64,000 nucleotides of DNA from Pseudalkalibacillus hwajinpoensis (GCF_015234585.1 NZ_JADFCM010000002.1:1-64000), one strand, 5' to 3'; counted from the stretch's first letter, positions 1-9,625 are shown. Numbers and translations: made by a program. The notes: a model not told the origin generated them from the letters alone.

Positions 1-444
1 ATGAATGATGTTGAGCTATTATTTTATGCAGAAAAGTTAAAAAAGAACAAGGTAAAAATAACACCGCAACGAACAGCGATTTTAAAGTACTTTTTAAGTA
101 TAGAGGCACCGACTAGTGCAGATGAACTATTCCGAAATATAAAACCCGATTTCCCAAGTATAAACAAAACCACGATAGAAAATAATTTAGAAATGTTATA
201 TAAACTTAAAGTTATTAAAAAGTTAAAACATAATAATAAATACCCAAAATATGAAATATTAACTTTGCCTGTTTATAGTTGTGAATTAATCTGCATTAAA
301 TGTGGGTTAGCTTTTGATTTAAATGAAGAAGGAACTGATATTAACACTCAATTTACCAATGTAATTGCTGGCTTTACTTCTTTAAATGTTAGTATGAAAA
401 TACAAGGTGTCTGTGCAGATTGCCAAAATAAGAAAATCATCTAA
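1..444 (+). CDS. Fur-family-like transcriptional regulator
   Basis: The 147-residue protein has the N-terminal winged-helix pattern of Fur/PerR proteins (KITPQRTAILKYF at about residues 19-31, then SADELF and a KTTIENNLEMLYKL recognition segment). The C-terminal half keeps two Cys pairs, CIKCG near residue 98 and CADC near 138, which form the structural zinc site in the family. The His-rich stretch that usually precedes the first Cys pair is absent (VYSCELICIKC), so the regulatory metal site looks altered. The frame is open from base 1, so the start may lie outside the window. The role (metal or peroxide response) is inferred only. Confidence 0.7.
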   Translation: MNDVELLFYAEKLKKNKVKITPQRTAILKYFLSIEAPTSADELFRNIKPDFPSINKTTIENNLEMLYKLKVIKKLKHNNKYPKYEILTLPVYSCELICIKCGLAFDLNEEGTDINTQFTNVIAGFTSLNVSMKIQGVCADCQNKKII

Positions 445-763
445 AAATATTTCAGGCGTAGGAATCAAACACTATCGGTTATGGAAATATATGGAAATAA
501 CATCAATTTGAGACAGTTCTATTATCCCTCTTTAAAAGAGTTAGATCGTTATTACCATATGTTTCCTTTTAGCATTTATTAGTCTGTATAAACTTGATTT
601 GCCAAGATGCCTTCTGGATAGTAGCCAAATGAAGAGTCCGCTTTAATGAATCACAATGAACCTCACTAACCTGTTGTATCCGTCTACCACACTTACAGCT
701 AGTTTTGTGATAAGTTCGACGTTGGCACTTGCCTTTCCTTGAACGATTTTGTTGAATTGCTAA
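445..763. other. intergenic, no recognised gene
   Basis: No plausible ORF, hairpin terminator or known motif was seen between the Fur-like gene and the coding relic that begins near 764. The DNA is not repetitive. Confidence 0.5.
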
Positions 764-1048
764 TACTTCGATCGTCCACTTGATGATTTTTGGATTGATC
801 CACCTTTATTTGCTGACGGAACAGCTTGTGGGATAGGAAGAGACCTTTATATTTCGGAATTTAGTGTCATCAGTCCAATTTGTTGAAATATTGATTTCAC
901 AATTAAAGATCCAAACGAATGTTTCGAGGCTGCTGACCGATCGCCTTACGAATTTATGCCCTTGACACTTCCAGATTTCGCGCTAGATGATACAGTCTTT
1001 TGGTATTTAATAAATTTAACTCCGTTCTTGAAAGATAATGCTCAATAG
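764..1048 (+). pseudogene. degraded coding relic of unknown family
   Basis: One plus-strand frame reads as protein-like sequence (FWIDPPLFADGTACGIG, then after an in-frame TGA, IKDPNECFEAADRSPYEFM and a C-terminus LINLTPFLKDNAQ) up to a TAG at 1046-1048. It has no start codon or ribosome site and contains an internal stop. It ends directly at a terminator hairpin, as a real gene end would. I do not recognise the family. This is a 3' gene relic at best. Confidence 0.35.
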
Positions 1049-1086
1049 GTCGACAGTAGTCTAGGCTGACCTAGTCTACTGTCGAC
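1049..1086 (+). terminator. hairpin after the coding relic
   Basis: GTCGACAGTAGTCTAGG at 1049-1065 pairs with 1070-1086 with one mismatch and a 4-nt loop. The next bases are AGTTTT. Its place immediately after the TAG of the upstream relic suggests it was that gene's terminator, although the T tract is weak. Confidence 0.5.
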
Positions 1087-1332
1087 AGTTTTCAAACATT
1101 AATCTCCTAACCTAGTGTTCGTTTCTTTTTCTATTAAGTTCTCTGTTTGTAGTTGTGTAAAAAATGTTCTTTCATATCAAAAAGTGTTAGAATACGGTTT
1201 AATTTGCAGTCGTTTTTTTTGAACCATTCCCCTTCATTTTTCCCCTTTTGAGTCAAGCGAAGGATCTGGACCATATCTAGAATCTCCAACACAGGTTCGC
1301 TGGTCGGTCGAAAGCTTTTTCGTTTTAAACAG
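1087..1332. other. intergenic, no recognised gene
   Basis: AT-rich sequence between the terminator-like hairpin and the transposase relic. Nothing recognisable was found on either strand. Confidence 0.4.
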
Positions 1333-1630
1333 TTATAATAACCTCATTTCTTGACCAATTGCTTTTCTAAGCAGGTACTCCAAAATGCTATATATTATGA
1401 CTCTTAACATCAGTTCAATGTTCGATAGAACGTCTTTTCTCATTTCATTGGTTATCAAGTTGAACGTGTAATCCTTTTGACGTAGGGATGCGAACTTCTT
1501 TTCTGATGGAGCTTTCATTGTCAGTTTTATCTTTGCAGCACGTCACGAGTGACTGTGGAGTTTCTCCTTTTTTTAGGGTCGTCCTCGCTGTTTTCGTTTT
1601 CTTTGATGTAGTTCTTCTCTTACTTCACCT
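1333..1630 (-). pseudogene. IS1634-like transposase relic
   Basis: Read on the minus strand, one frame with two in-frame stops gives REELHQRKRKQRGRP, then a Lys/Glu-rich stretch, then DYTFNLITNE, and finally MLRVIIYSILEYLLRKAIG. A basic RGRP element, an F-L-TN motif and a hydrophobic C-terminal helix ending in LR are the order seen in IS1634-type DDE transposases. The segment between the TN motif and the C-terminal helix is much shorter than in intact members, so an internal deletion is likely. Clearly non-functional. The family assignment is from memory of motifs. Confidence 0.5.
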
Positions 1631-2036
1631 TTCATCGAATGTGAAGTTTCAAAAATTCGTCTGAATAGACACTGGTTCTTTATGGATCCCTCATCAGGTT
1701 AGTCCCTGGAGAATTTGGTATCGAAATGAATACGATTAAGTCATAGGTCCGATGCTTTCAGCACACCTTAGTTCCCTTGGCAGTACATCTTCTCTGTTAG
1801 ATAATCAATCGATTCATTCGATCAAACCCACTTAATCGATCAATTGTCTTATTCCCGTTGCTTATTCAACATGAAAGGTTAAAGATCAGGAATATCTAGC
1901 ATTGTATTTATCATAAGAATCACCTCGGTTTCATTATGAATCGCTTGATGGACAGCTTTCAAATCCCTTGTTTAGAAGAAAAGTCTAAACACGCGCGGAT
2001 TGAAATTTTTGTTTATTCGGCATGCACTAATAGAAT
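1631..2036. other. intergenic, probably IS debris
   Basis: The stretch lies upstream of the transposase relic on its own strand and probably holds its decayed 5' part. I could not read a consistent frame. There is one AT-rich run with clustered ATCGAT-type motifs near 1800-1850. Confidence 0.3.
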
Positions 2037-2100
2037 AAAAACGGTGCCTGTTTCCCTGGCGTTATAACGTGTTAGCACACTTGGGTCAGGCACCGTTTTT
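2037..2100. repeat. REP-like palindromic unit
   Basis: AAAAACGGTGCCTG at 2037-2050 is perfectly repeated in inverted orientation at 2087-2100 (14-bp arms, 36-nt loop), ending in a T run. Palindromes with a GGTGCCTG...CAGGCACC core are common interspersed elements in Bacillaceae genomes. It could also serve as a terminator on either strand. Confidence 0.6.
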
Positions 2101-2389
2101 CCTTTATATCTAATCACTACCTGCTACCTGCATTCATTCGAAGGACTAATATAGCCTACCCTTAAGGCTCAGTAAATCAAGCACCTCTGAAAATCAGATG
2201 TTTAAACTAACCAACGTAGGAAGATAAAGCAAAAATACCTTTTGTTGAAGTTTCACTGTATCGAGTCTTGGGGCTTGTCTCAAAGAAAAGTATTGACATT
2301 CCACCGCGGTATTTCATACGATGAAGATATAAAGTTTCCTTAGGGAAAAATAATAGTCTTGGGTTAAAAAAGTAGATGGAGGACAAATA
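2101..2389. other. region upstream of feoA
   Basis: No gene was seen. It should hold the feo promoter, but I could not place -35/-10 elements or a Fur box with confidence. A GGAGG ribosome site at about 2377-2381 serves feoA. Confidence 0.4.
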
Positions 2390-2629
2390 ATGAACTTATA
2401 CGAAGGAAAAAAGGGAGACAGTATACGCATTACGGGTGTTTCCGTAGAAGGAGTGATGAGAAGGAGGCTACTCGATTTAGGATTTGTTCCAGGAGCTGTT
2501 GTCGATGTAGTGAAGAAGAGTCCTCTTGGAGATCCCATTGCTTTCCGTGTAAGCCATACAACAATCGCATTGCGTAAAGAAGAAAGTATGAAAATTAGCG
2601 GGGAGTTGGTAGAGAATGACGCTAGATAA
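2390..2629 (+). CDS. feoA: FeoA, ferrous iron transport accessory protein
   Basis: The 79-residue protein has the FeoA SH3-like fold pattern: GDSIRITGVSVEG, RRRLLDLGFVPGAVVDVVKKSPLGDPIAFRV, then TIALRKEES. FeoA supports the FeoB Fe(II) permease at the inner face of the membrane. The ATG follows GGAGGACAAATA. It overlaps the next gene by 14 nt, so the genes form an operon with translational coupling. Confidence 0.93.
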   Translation: MNLYEGKKGDSIRITGVSVEGVMRRRLLDLGFVPGAVVDVVKKSPLGDPIAFRVSHTTIALRKEESMKISGELVENDAR

Positions 2630-3290
2630 AACGTATCGAATTGCACTTGCTGGCAATCCGAATACAGGTAAAAGTACATTGTTCAATGCGTTAACAGGCT
2701 TAAAGCAACACACTGGTAACTGGGCGGGCAAAACTGTTGGCATGGCTCAGGGGAGAGTGAACTATAAGAAAAGCGACTACCTCCTCATTGATTTACCTGG
2801 AACTTATTCACTTTACTCAAAATCAACCGATGAGGAAGTCGCGCGTAACTATATTGTCTTTGAAAAGCCACATGTTAGCCTTGTTATCCTTGATGCCACA
2901 TCATTGGAACGAAATTTAAATCTTGCCCTGCAAGTTATAGAGATGACTTCGAACGTCATTGTGTGTGTGAATTTAATCGATGAAGCGAAAAAGCGAGGAA
3001 TTGAAATCGATGAACAGCGGCTAATGAGGGAGCTCGGAGTTCCTGTTCTCAAAATTTCTGCTCGAAATAGAACCGGATTCACTGCCCTTCTTGATACAAT
3101 TGATCGGATGATTAGTGGCGAAATTAGCACATCACCGCTTGCAATTAAGTACAACAACGAAATAGAAGATAAAATCAAGCTGCTTGAACCAAACGTAAAA
3201 AAGTTAGTCGGTGATCGCTTTCCTACTCGGTGGATTACTCTTCGACTTCTTGATGGAGATACATCATTGCTTGATGAAATACAGAAATGA
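2616..3290 (+). CDS. feoB: FeoB N-terminal GTPase domain (split FeoB)
   Basis: The 224-residue protein carries only the FeoB small G domain: G1 GNPNTGKST near residue 13, the switch Thr region HTGNWAGKTVG, G3 DLPGTYS, G4 NLIDEA and G5 SARN. It then stops, whereas single-chain FeoB runs on for over 400 more residues. The membrane half is the next gene, in a different frame. GTP binding here should gate iron transport by the separate permease. Its start lies inside feoA, which suggests coupled translation. Confidence 0.88.
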   Translation: MTLDKTYRIALAGNPNTGKSTLFNALTGLKQHTGNWAGKTVGMAQGRVNYKKSDYLLIDLPGTYSLYSKSTDEEVARNYIVFEKPHVSLVILDATSLERNLNLALQVIEMTSNVIVCVNLIDEAKKRGIEIDEQRLMRELGVPVLKISARNRTGFTALLDTIDRMISGEISTSPLAIKYNNEIEDKIKLLEPNVKKLVGDRFPTRWITLRLLDGDTSLLDEIQK

Positions 3291-3313
3291 ATGCAGGAAG
3301 AGGAGGAACCACA

Positions 3314-4714
3314 GTGGAAATCAGTGGTGAAAACCAAGGGAAGTCATTTAGAGCACTTCTAGATCAGGCAAGTGAACTATCGACTTCTTCATTAAGAGAT
3401 GAAGTCGTGCAAAGTTTATATCAAACGAGTCAGCATATATGCAATAAAACAGTACGATTCACAAAAAGCAAACAAGACAAGAGAACGGAACGATTAGACG
3501 ACATTTTTACTTCTCCGATCTGGGGTTTTCCGATTATGCTTGCCATGCTAGGTCTTGTTTTCTACCTGACAATTGCAGGAGCTAACATACCTTCTTCGAT
3601 GCTTGCAAGCTTCTTTACCTGGTTAGAGGATTACGTACTGATGGCATTTACTGCATTGAACTCACCTGAATGGCTAAAAGGCGTGCTTGTCTTCGGATTA
3701 TATCGCGGAACGACGTGGGTTATCAGTGTGATGTTGCCTCCTATGGCGATCTTTTTTCCAACATTCGCGTTGCTTGAAAGCTACGGATATTTACCGCGGG
3801 TTGCCTTTAATATGGATCGCTTATTTAAGAAAGTTGGCGCTCACGGGAAGCAGTCGCTCACAATGGCAATGGGCTTTGGGTGTAATGCTGCTGCTGTACT
3901 ATCGACAAGGATTATTGAATCACCTCGCGAACGGATGCTGGCGATTCTGACGAATAACTTCGTACCTTGTAATGGCCGCTGGGGAACACTAATTGTCTTA
4001 GCATCCTTATTTATGGCTTCTGGATTTACAGGAGGACTTAAAACACTGGTATCTTCAGGTGTCATTGTTGGTATCGTAATCTTTGGGGTATTCACTACTT
4101 TCGTCGTTTCATGGGTTCTTTCAAAAACGATGCTAAAAGGTGTTCCTACTCACTATACTTTAGAATTACCACCTTACCGTCGTCCAAAATTTCTCGACAC
4201 GGTCATTCGCTCTTCTCTAAATAAATCATATGCCGTTCTTGTGAGAGCGGTAAAAATTGCAGCACCGGCTGGAATTTTAACATGGGTGTTTGCGAATATT
4301 TATATCGGAGATACGAGTATTTTTGTTCATGGAGTGAATTTCCTTGATCCATTCGCGCAGCAACTTGGGTTGGATGGCTATATTCTACTAGCCTTTATTC
4401 TAGGATTGCCTGCCAATGAAGTTGTCCTGCCAATTCTCTTAATGGGATATTTATCAACAGGATCAATGCTCGAAATTGATAATTTAAGTGACTTAAAGAA
4501 CATTTTCCTTGATCATGGTTGGACCTGGTTAACGGCATTGAACATGATGTTGTTCTCTCTGCTTCACTATCCATGTGGCACAACGCTCATAAATATCTAT
4601 AAAGAAACGAAAAGTCACAAATGGACTTTTATAGCTTTCATCATTCCGACAGTGATTGCACTCGGAGTGACCTATGGCATAACACAAGTGGCTAGAGGAA
4701 TGGGTTGGGTGTAG
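3314..4714 (+). CDS. FeoB C-terminal membrane permease (split FeoB)
   Basis: This product corresponds to the transmembrane part of FeoB, with GYLPRVAFNMDRLFKKVGAHG, the GFGCNAAAVLSTRI motif, FVPCNGRWG and GLPANEVVLP. These are the gate and nucleoside-recognition segments of the Fe(II) channel. The frame opens at an ATG (3287) that overlaps the stop of the GTPase gene as ATGA. However, AGGAGG at 3300-3305 stands 8 nt before a GTG at 3314, which I prefer as the start. Having its own ribosome site argues for a genuine split gene and against a sequencing frameshift. Confidence 0.85.
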   Translation: MEISGENQGKSFRALLDQASELSTSSLRDEVVQSLYQTSQHICNKTVRFTKSKQDKRTERLDDIFTSPIWGFPIMLAMLGLVFYLTIAGANIPSSMLASFFTWLEDYVLMAFTALNSPEWLKGVLVFGLYRGTTWVISVMLPPMAIFFPTFALLESYGYLPRVAFNMDRLFKKVGAHGKQSLTMAMGFGCNAAAVLSTRIIESPRERMLAILTNNFVPCNGRWGTLIVLASLFMASGFTGGLKTLVSSGVIVGIVIFGVFTTFVVSWVLSKTMLKGVPTHYTLELPPYRRPKFLDTVIRSSLNKSYAVLVRAVKIAAPAGILTWVFANIYIGDTSIFVHGVNFLDPFAQQLGLDGYILLAFILGLPANEVVLPILLMGYLSTGSMLEIDNLSDLKNIFLDHGWTWLTALNMMLFSLLHYPCGTTLINIYKETKSHKWTFIAFIIPTVIALGVTYGITQVARGMGWV

Positions 4715-4752
4715 ACAGCGAAAATTTGGTGAGGTGAGTTAGATATCTTTAT

Positions 4753-4790
4753 AAAAGAATCAAGAGGGGGGATCCTCTTGATTCTTTTTT
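4753..4790 (+). terminator. feo operon terminator
   Basis: AAAAGAATCAAGAGG at 4753-4767 pairs with CCTCTTGATTCTTTT at 4774-4788 and ends in a T run. This is a strong intrinsic terminator 38 nt after the feoB stop. Confidence 0.93.
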
Positions 4791-4792
4791 AT

Positions 4793-5048
4793 GTGCGCCT
4801 TGTATAGGTTATAACTTGCTGGTGAAAGTCAGGCTTGGCAGTAGAAACTGTATACAATGGCAAGGGTTCTCGCAAAAGTGAATCTAAAGAAGCCGAAGGC
4901 AAAATCCCGAACTGACGAACAGAAACTGTATAACCTTTCCGACACCGCCAATAGATTTGTAAATAAGGTGGAAACAAAGGGAATCCATATATCAAAACCG
5001 CGGGCCGTATCCCGAAGCAGAAACAAACGATTGGTCATTAGGCTATAG
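4793..5048 (+). mobile_element. 5' fragment of a group IIC intron (domain I)
   Basis: The segment begins with the intron 5' signature GTGCG two bases after the T run of the feo terminator. It then follows the domain I layout of class C introns: TGGTGAAAGTC near 4820, GGCAAGGGT near 4859, GTGAATCTAAAGAAGCCGA near 4877, AAGGCAAA, then CTGACGAACAGAAACTGTATAA near 4911. Class C introns insert directly behind intrinsic terminators, which fits the location. No reverse transcriptase ORF and no domain V follow, so the element is truncated, at a 3' edge I place near 5048. Confidence 0.8.
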
Positions 5049-5631
5049 CCTTGCTTTCCAATTTCTAAGATGGTTTAGCTACAGGATAATAGTTTAAAAA
5101 ATAATTAAACCAATTATTTATTTTCACAGAAAAGAGCATTAATCAAAAATAATACCATTCTGATTTTTTTAAAGTTTAGTAGATGGGAATAAATTATGAG
5201 AACTTCTCAAATCTTTGTTGAAATTTGTGAATAAGCTAAAATAGCCCAGTTCGGCATATTTGCAATTATGATGATACTGGCTGCTCAGTAATATGTTTTT
5301 TAATTACACAAATGAAATAATCACATCCATTTCTGATTTTAAGTAAAGCGTGTTTCCTGAAAATGATGTCATAAAAACCCAATTACTATGTTTCCAATAC
5401 TCAAAAAGCTTCACTTGATTTTCCAGGATAATAAAAAATGTCCAGTTTTGTTACAAAATTGTGATGGAAATTAGTCTATATTTCGAAAATATTTAAATTA
5501 GTGATGGATTCTATATTAATAATGTTTTGTTTTTTATAGATTTTGATACTATATGGTAAGGAGTTATTTAGCTCATTTTTAGTATTAACTTAATTACAGA
5601 TTGCTATGTTAAGAAAGGAAGGTGAACAAAG
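5049..5631. other. intergenic region upstream of qoxA
   Basis: No gene was seen in 580 bases of AT-rich sequence. The qox promoter should lie here. TTTGTGAAT at 5224-5232 resembles the ResD-binding consensus of Bacillus respiratory genes, but it is about 400 nt from the start codon and could be chance. The ribosome site for qoxA is AAAGGAAGGTG near 5613. Confidence 0.4.
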
Positions 5632-6576
5632 ATGTTCAAAAAAATTAAACCATTCATGCCCATAGTTGCGGGATTATCTTTACTTGTATTAAGTGGATGT
5701 AGTGATCTTATTGTATTAGATCCTAAAGGACCAGTTGCTGCAACACAACGTGATCTTATTATGCTTTCAATTTACTTTATGTTGGGTATCGTTGCCGTTG
5801 TTTTCGTCGTTTTTACATTTATTCTTGTAAAATACCGTGATCGCAAGGAATTTAATGATAAAGATTACAAACCTGATATGCATGGTAGTGTGAAGTTAGA
5901 AATTATCTGGACGATTATTCCTGTAATAATCGTAGTTGTTTTAGCAGTTCCAAATGCAATAGCACTCTATGAACTGAAAGGACAACCGGAATCAACTGCT
6001 GATAAAGAGCCAATTGTCATCCAGGCTACTGCTGTTGATTGGAAGTGGATTTTTAGTTATCCAGAGGAAAATATTGAAACAGTAAATTACGTAAATGTTC
6101 CAGAAGATTACCCCATTCTGTTTAAAGTAACTGCTGCTGATTCTATGGCTTCTTTTTGGGTTCCACAAATCGGTGGTCAGATTTACGGTATGCCAGGAAT
6201 GGTTAATGATTTATTTTTACAAGCGGATGAGCCAGGAGTATATGAAGGAAGAAACTCCAACTTTACCGGGGAAGGTATGGCACATCAGGAGTTTGATTTT
6301 GTTGCTTTAGAAGAAGAAGACTATCGAAATTGGGTGGAAGAAACACAAGAAAATGAACCGAAATTAACTAAAGGCACATATGAGAAATTAATGTTGCCTG
6401 AAACCGTTGAAAAAATGACTTTTTCGTCAACGCACTTAAATATCGTAGATCATGGGCAAAATCCCGCATATGCAATGAAGATCCGTGAAAAATACGGGAT
6501 AAGAGAAAAATCAGAAGGAAATGAAGATGGAAAAGTTGATGGGAATGATTCTAATGAAAGTCACTCTAACCATTAA
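5632..6576 (+). CDS. qoxA: Cytochrome aa3 quinol oxidase subunit II
   Basis: The 314-residue lipoprotein has a signal peptide with lipobox LSGC at about residues 20-23, two transmembrane helices (about 42-66 and 92-112) and an external cupredoxin domain. The cupredoxin domain has the quinol-oxidase sequence NSNFTGEGMAHQEFDF where cytochrome oxidases carry CuA ligands. The missing CuA cysteines show that this is a quinol, not cytochrome c, oxidase. It is the first gene of qoxABCD. The C-terminus is Asp/Asn/His-rich. Confidence 0.95.
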   Translation: MFKKIKPFMPIVAGLSLLVLSGCSDLIVLDPKGPVAATQRDLIMLSIYFMLGIVAVVFVVFTFILVKYRDRKEFNDKDYKPDMHGSVKLEIIWTIIPVIIVVVLAVPNAIALYELKGQPESTADKEPIVIQATAVDWKWIFSYPEENIETVNYVNVPEDYPILFKVTAADSMASFWVPQIGGQIYGMPGMVNDLFLQADEPGVYEGRNSNFTGEGMAHQEFDFVALEEEDYRNWVEETQENEPKLTKGTYEKLMLPETVEKMTFSSTHLNIVDHGQNPAYAMKIREKYGIREKSEGNEDGKVDGNDSNESHSNH

Positions 6577-6593
6577 GAAGGGAGGAAGACTAA

Positions 6594-8549
6594 ATGATTG
6601 ATTTTATAAAAGATAATTTAATCCTTGATGATCCATTGATTCTTGGAGCCAACATTTCTATTCTATTAACGGTAATAGGAATTGTTTTTGTTCTTACTTA
6701 CTTTAAAAAATGGAAATGGCTGTGGTCTGAATGGATCACTACTGTTGATCATAAAAAAATAGGGATCATGTATATACTTGCCGCATTGGTAATGCTTTTT
6801 CGAGGCGGCGTGGATGCTTTACTAATGAGAGCACAATTAACAGTGCCCAATAATGCATTCTTGACCTCAGATAAATATAATGAAATTTTCACCACACACG
6901 GTACAATCATGATTATATTCATGGCAATGCCGTTCTTAATAGGATTAATGAATGTGGTTGTTCCATTACAAATTGGAGCAAGGGATGTTGCATTTCCATA
7001 TTTAAACTCATTAAGTTTTTGGTCATTTATGTTTGGAGCGATTTTATTTAACATATCGTTTGTATTTGGAGGTTCACCAGATGCAGGTTGGACAAACTAT
7101 GCGCCTTTAGCTATTGAAGGGAGCCCTGGACCAGGCATAAACTATTATTTGCTTGGTTTACAGATCTCAGGTATTGGTACTCTTTTAACGGGTATTAATC
7201 TAATTGTAACAATTATAAAAATGCGTGCTCCAGGTATGACATTACTGCGAATGCCAATGTTCACCTGGACGACCCTTGTCACTGCGTTTATAATTGTATT
7301 CGCGTTTCCAATTCTTACTGTCACTCTAGCGTTAATGACCTTTGACCGATCATTTGGAACGCACTTCTTTACGTTGACGGGTGGCGGTAATACTATGCTT
7401 TGGTCAAACTTGTTCTGGATGTGGGGCCATCCTGAGGTCTATATCGTCGTTTTACCCGCGTTCGGTATATTCTCTGAAGTTATTTCAACGTTTGCAAGAA
7501 AAACACTGTTTGGCTATAAATCTATGATCATTTCACTAGTAGGCATTTCACTCTTAAGTTTTCTTGTTTGGGTGCACCATTTCTTTACAATGGGAGGAAG
7601 TGCAGCCATTAATAACATATTTTCAATTACAACGATGGCAATTGCCATTCCAACAGGGATAAAAATCTTTAACTGGCTTGGTACTCTTTACAAGAGTAGA
7701 ATTCAATATACCACAGCAATGCTTTGGGCAGTAGCATTCATCCCAACATTTGTAATTGGAGGAGTAACAGGTGTTATGCTTGGTATGGCCGCAGCCGACT
7801 TCCAATATCATAACTCGTACTTTCTAGTTGCTCATTTCCATTATACGTTAATTGCAGGGGTAGTGTTTGCTTGCTTCTCAGGTCTTGTATACTGGTATCC
7901 GAAAATGTTTGGTCATAAATTAAACGAGCGACTCGGGAAATGGGCTTTCTGGTTTTTTGCCATTGGTTTTAATGTCTGCTTCTTGCCGCAGTTCTTATTA
8001 GGCTTTTCAGGTATGCCTAGACGGGTCTATACCTACGTTCCAGAAGATGGTTGGACTTTATTAAACGTTATATCTTCCATCGGTGCTCTAGGGATGGGTA
8101 TTGGTTTTGTGTTTATTGTATATAACATATACTACAGCTTCCGTTACGCTAAAAGAGAAACAACTGGAGATTCGTGGGACGGTCGTACGTTAGAATGGGC
8201 AACTACAACTGCGATACCCCCACATTATAACTTCGCGGTTATTCCTGAGGTTAAAAGCCTTGATACTTTTTGGTTCAATAAACAAGAAACCGGTAAAAAA
8301 GAAAAGGTTGAATATAAAGAAATTCATATGCCAAATAACGCTGGTACCCCTTTTATAATGTCGGCACTAATGTTCGTTGCAGGCTTTGGATTAGTGTTTG
8401 ACCTTTGGTGGATGGCGATACTGGGTGGCTTAGGTATAATCGCATGTATGGTAATTCGCTCACTTCGCTCTCATAAAGAAGATGAAGGGTTCCATGTAAG
8501 CGTAGAAGAAATAAAAAAAACGGAACAGTCGTTCCATGAGGAGGCGTGA
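6594..8549 (+). CDS. qoxB: Cytochrome aa3 quinol oxidase subunit I
   Basis: The 651-residue polytopic membrane protein is the proton-pumping catalytic subunit. It has the low-spin haem ligand region TTHGTIMI, the CuB/His-Tyr motif [24 protein letters not shown] and the haem-ligand pair [10 protein letters not shown]. The length matches QoxB of Bacillus. The ribosome site is GGGAGGAAG 12 nt after qoxA. Together with the other qox genes it reduces oxygen using menaquinol. Confidence 0.97.
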   Translation: MIDFIKDNLILDDPLILGANISILLTVIGIVFVLTYFKKWKWLWSEWITTVDHKKIGIMYILAALVMLFRGGVDALLMRAQLTVPNNAFLTSDKYNEIFTTHGTIMIIFMAMPFLIGLMNVVVPLQIGARDVAFPYLNSLSFWSFMFGAILFNISFVFGGSPDAGWTNYAPLAIEGSPGPGINYYLLGLQISGIGTLLTGINLIVTIIKMRAPGMTLLRMPMFTWTTLVTAFIIVFAFPILTVTLALMTFDRSFGTHFFTLTGGGNTMLWSNLFWMWGHPEVYIVVLPAFGIFSEVISTFARKTLFGYKSMIISLVGISLLSFLVWVHHFFTMGGSAAINNIFSITTMAIAIPTGIKIFNWLGTLYKSRIQYTTAMLWAVAFIPTFVIGGVTGVMLGMAAADFQYHNSYFLVAHFHYTLIAGVVFACFSGLVYWYPKMFGHKLNERLGKWAFWFFAIGFNVCFLPQFLLGFSGMPRRVYTYVPEDGWTLLNVISSIGALGMGIGFVFIVYNIYYSFRYAKRETTGDSWDGRTLEWATTTAIPPHYNFAVIPEVKSLDTFWFNKQETGKKEKVEYKEIHMPNNAGTPFIMSALMFVAGFGLVFDLWWMAILGGLGIIACMVIRSLRSHKEDEGFHVSVEEIKKTEQSFHEEA

Positions 8550-8552
8550 GTA

Positions 8553-9167
8553 ATGGCTCATGTAAACAATGATGCAAGTCCTGACACGCCCCTGGAATAT
8601 CAGTCTGAAATAGGTAGATTGAATATATTTGGATTCTGGATTTTCTTGGGCGCAGAAATGGCATTGTTCGCAACAATATTTGCAGCATACTTTGCTCTTG
8701 TCGATAGTACAGGAGGGGGTCCGCTCCCTAGTGAAGTTTTTGATATAAATGGCACAATGACTATGACCCTCCTATTGTTAACAAGTAGTTTTACTTGTGG
8801 ATTGGCGATTCATGAAATGAGAAGAAATAATGTTAAGTCAATGATTGTGTGGTTGATCATCACTTTATTATTTGGCTTAGGTTTTTTATACATGGAGGTC
8901 AATGAATTTATTCACTTAGTGAATGAAGGAGCCAATCTGGGAACAAATGCATTTTGGTCATCCTTCTTTGTTTTGACGGGGACACACGGACTTCACGTAA
9001 CACTTGGTATAGGATGGATGACACTAATTATTATTCAAGTATTGAAAAGAGGTTTAACACCTGATACTGCTAAAAAAGTTTTCATTTCCAGTTTATACTG
9101 GCACTTTTTAGACTTTGTATGGATTTTTGTTTTTACAGGTGTTTACTTATTAGGGTTGGTGGAATAA
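8553..9167 (+). CDS. qoxC: Cytochrome aa3 quinol oxidase subunit III
   Basis: A 204-residue membrane protein with five predicted helices of the COX3 family: FWIFLGAEMALFATIFAAYFAL, then THGLHVTLGIGW and YWHFLDFVWIFVFTGVYLLGLVE. It starts 3 nt after qoxB behind GAGGCG and overlaps qoxD by one base (TAATG). Confidence 0.95.
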   Translation: MAHVNNDASPDTPLEYQSEIGRLNIFGFWIFLGAEMALFATIFAAYFALVDSTGGGPLPSEVFDINGTMTMTLLLLTSSFTCGLAIHEMRRNNVKSMIVWLIITLLFGLGFLYMEVNEFIHLVNEGANLGTNAFWSSFFVLTGTHGLHVTLGIGWMTLIIIQVLKRGLTPDTAKKVFISSLYWHFLDFVWIFVFTGVYLLGLVE

Positions 9168-9469
9168 TGGCAAATAAATCAGTAGATCATAAACACTTTC
9201 CGTGGTCACATGTAATTGGTTTCGTTATGTCTATTGCTTTAACATTTTTGGCAGTTTGGTTAGGACTTTATACAGATTTAGCGTTAAATACGGTAATTAT
9301 TCTTGTGTTTGGACTAGCATTTATTCAAGCTGGTATTCAATTATTTATGTTTATGCATGTTACTGAAGGTGAGAATGGTATCTGGCAAGTTGGCAAAATG
9401 CTTTCTGCTGCTTTTATTGCATTAGTTATTGTTATTGGTACTGTTTGGGTGATTAACGGTATGCATTAA
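9167..9469 (+). CDS. qoxD: Cytochrome aa3 quinol oxidase subunit IV
   Basis: The 100-residue product has three membrane helices and the COX4-type sequence AGIQLFMFMHVTEGENG. I chose the ATG at 9167, which overlaps the qoxC stop as TAATG. The open frame extends 48 nt further upstream into qoxC, but without family similarity. Last gene of the operon. Confidence 0.93.
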   Translation: MANKSVDHKHFPWSHVIGFVMSIALTFLAVWLGLYTDLALNTVIILVFGLAFIQAGIQLFMFMHVTEGENGIWQVGKMLSAAFIALVIVIGTVWVINGMH

Positions 9470-9591
9470 AGACGATTAAAGGAATGCTCCTGGTGGTGAA
9501 ATATGCGGCGGGGAAACTCAACGAACCAGTATTTTAAATATGTTCTCTTCATCGATTGAAGATGATTTTTGATAAGTGGTAATTAACTTGC

Positions 9592-9625
9592 AATAAAGGG
9601 GTGCCTCCGAGCATCCCTTTATTTT
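9592..9625 (+). terminator. qox operon terminator
   Basis: AATAAAGGGGTGC at 9592-9604 pairs with GCATCCCTTTATT at 9611-9623 with one G-T wobble, followed by TT. It lies about 120 nt after qoxD. Confidence 0.85.

Noticed and set aside
1333..1518. 61-codon minus-strand ORF as a real gene
   Set aside because: It is the end of a decayed transposase frame; stops lie directly upstream in the same frame.
2616..3313. feoB frameshift by sequencing error
   Set aside because: The permease half has its own AGGAGG and GTG, so a natural split is more likely.
4857..5048. 63-codon plus-strand ORF and overlapping minus-strand ORFs behind feoB
   Set aside because: They fall in conserved group II intron domain I RNA sequence; there is no ribosome site and no protein family pattern.
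5224..5232. ResD site for the qox operon
   Set aside because: One match to a 9-base consensus in AT-rich DNA 400 nt from the gene is not enough.
9119..9166. upstream in-frame start for qoxD
   Set aside because: It lies in qoxC, has no ribosome site, and the QoxD family begins at the ATG at 9167.
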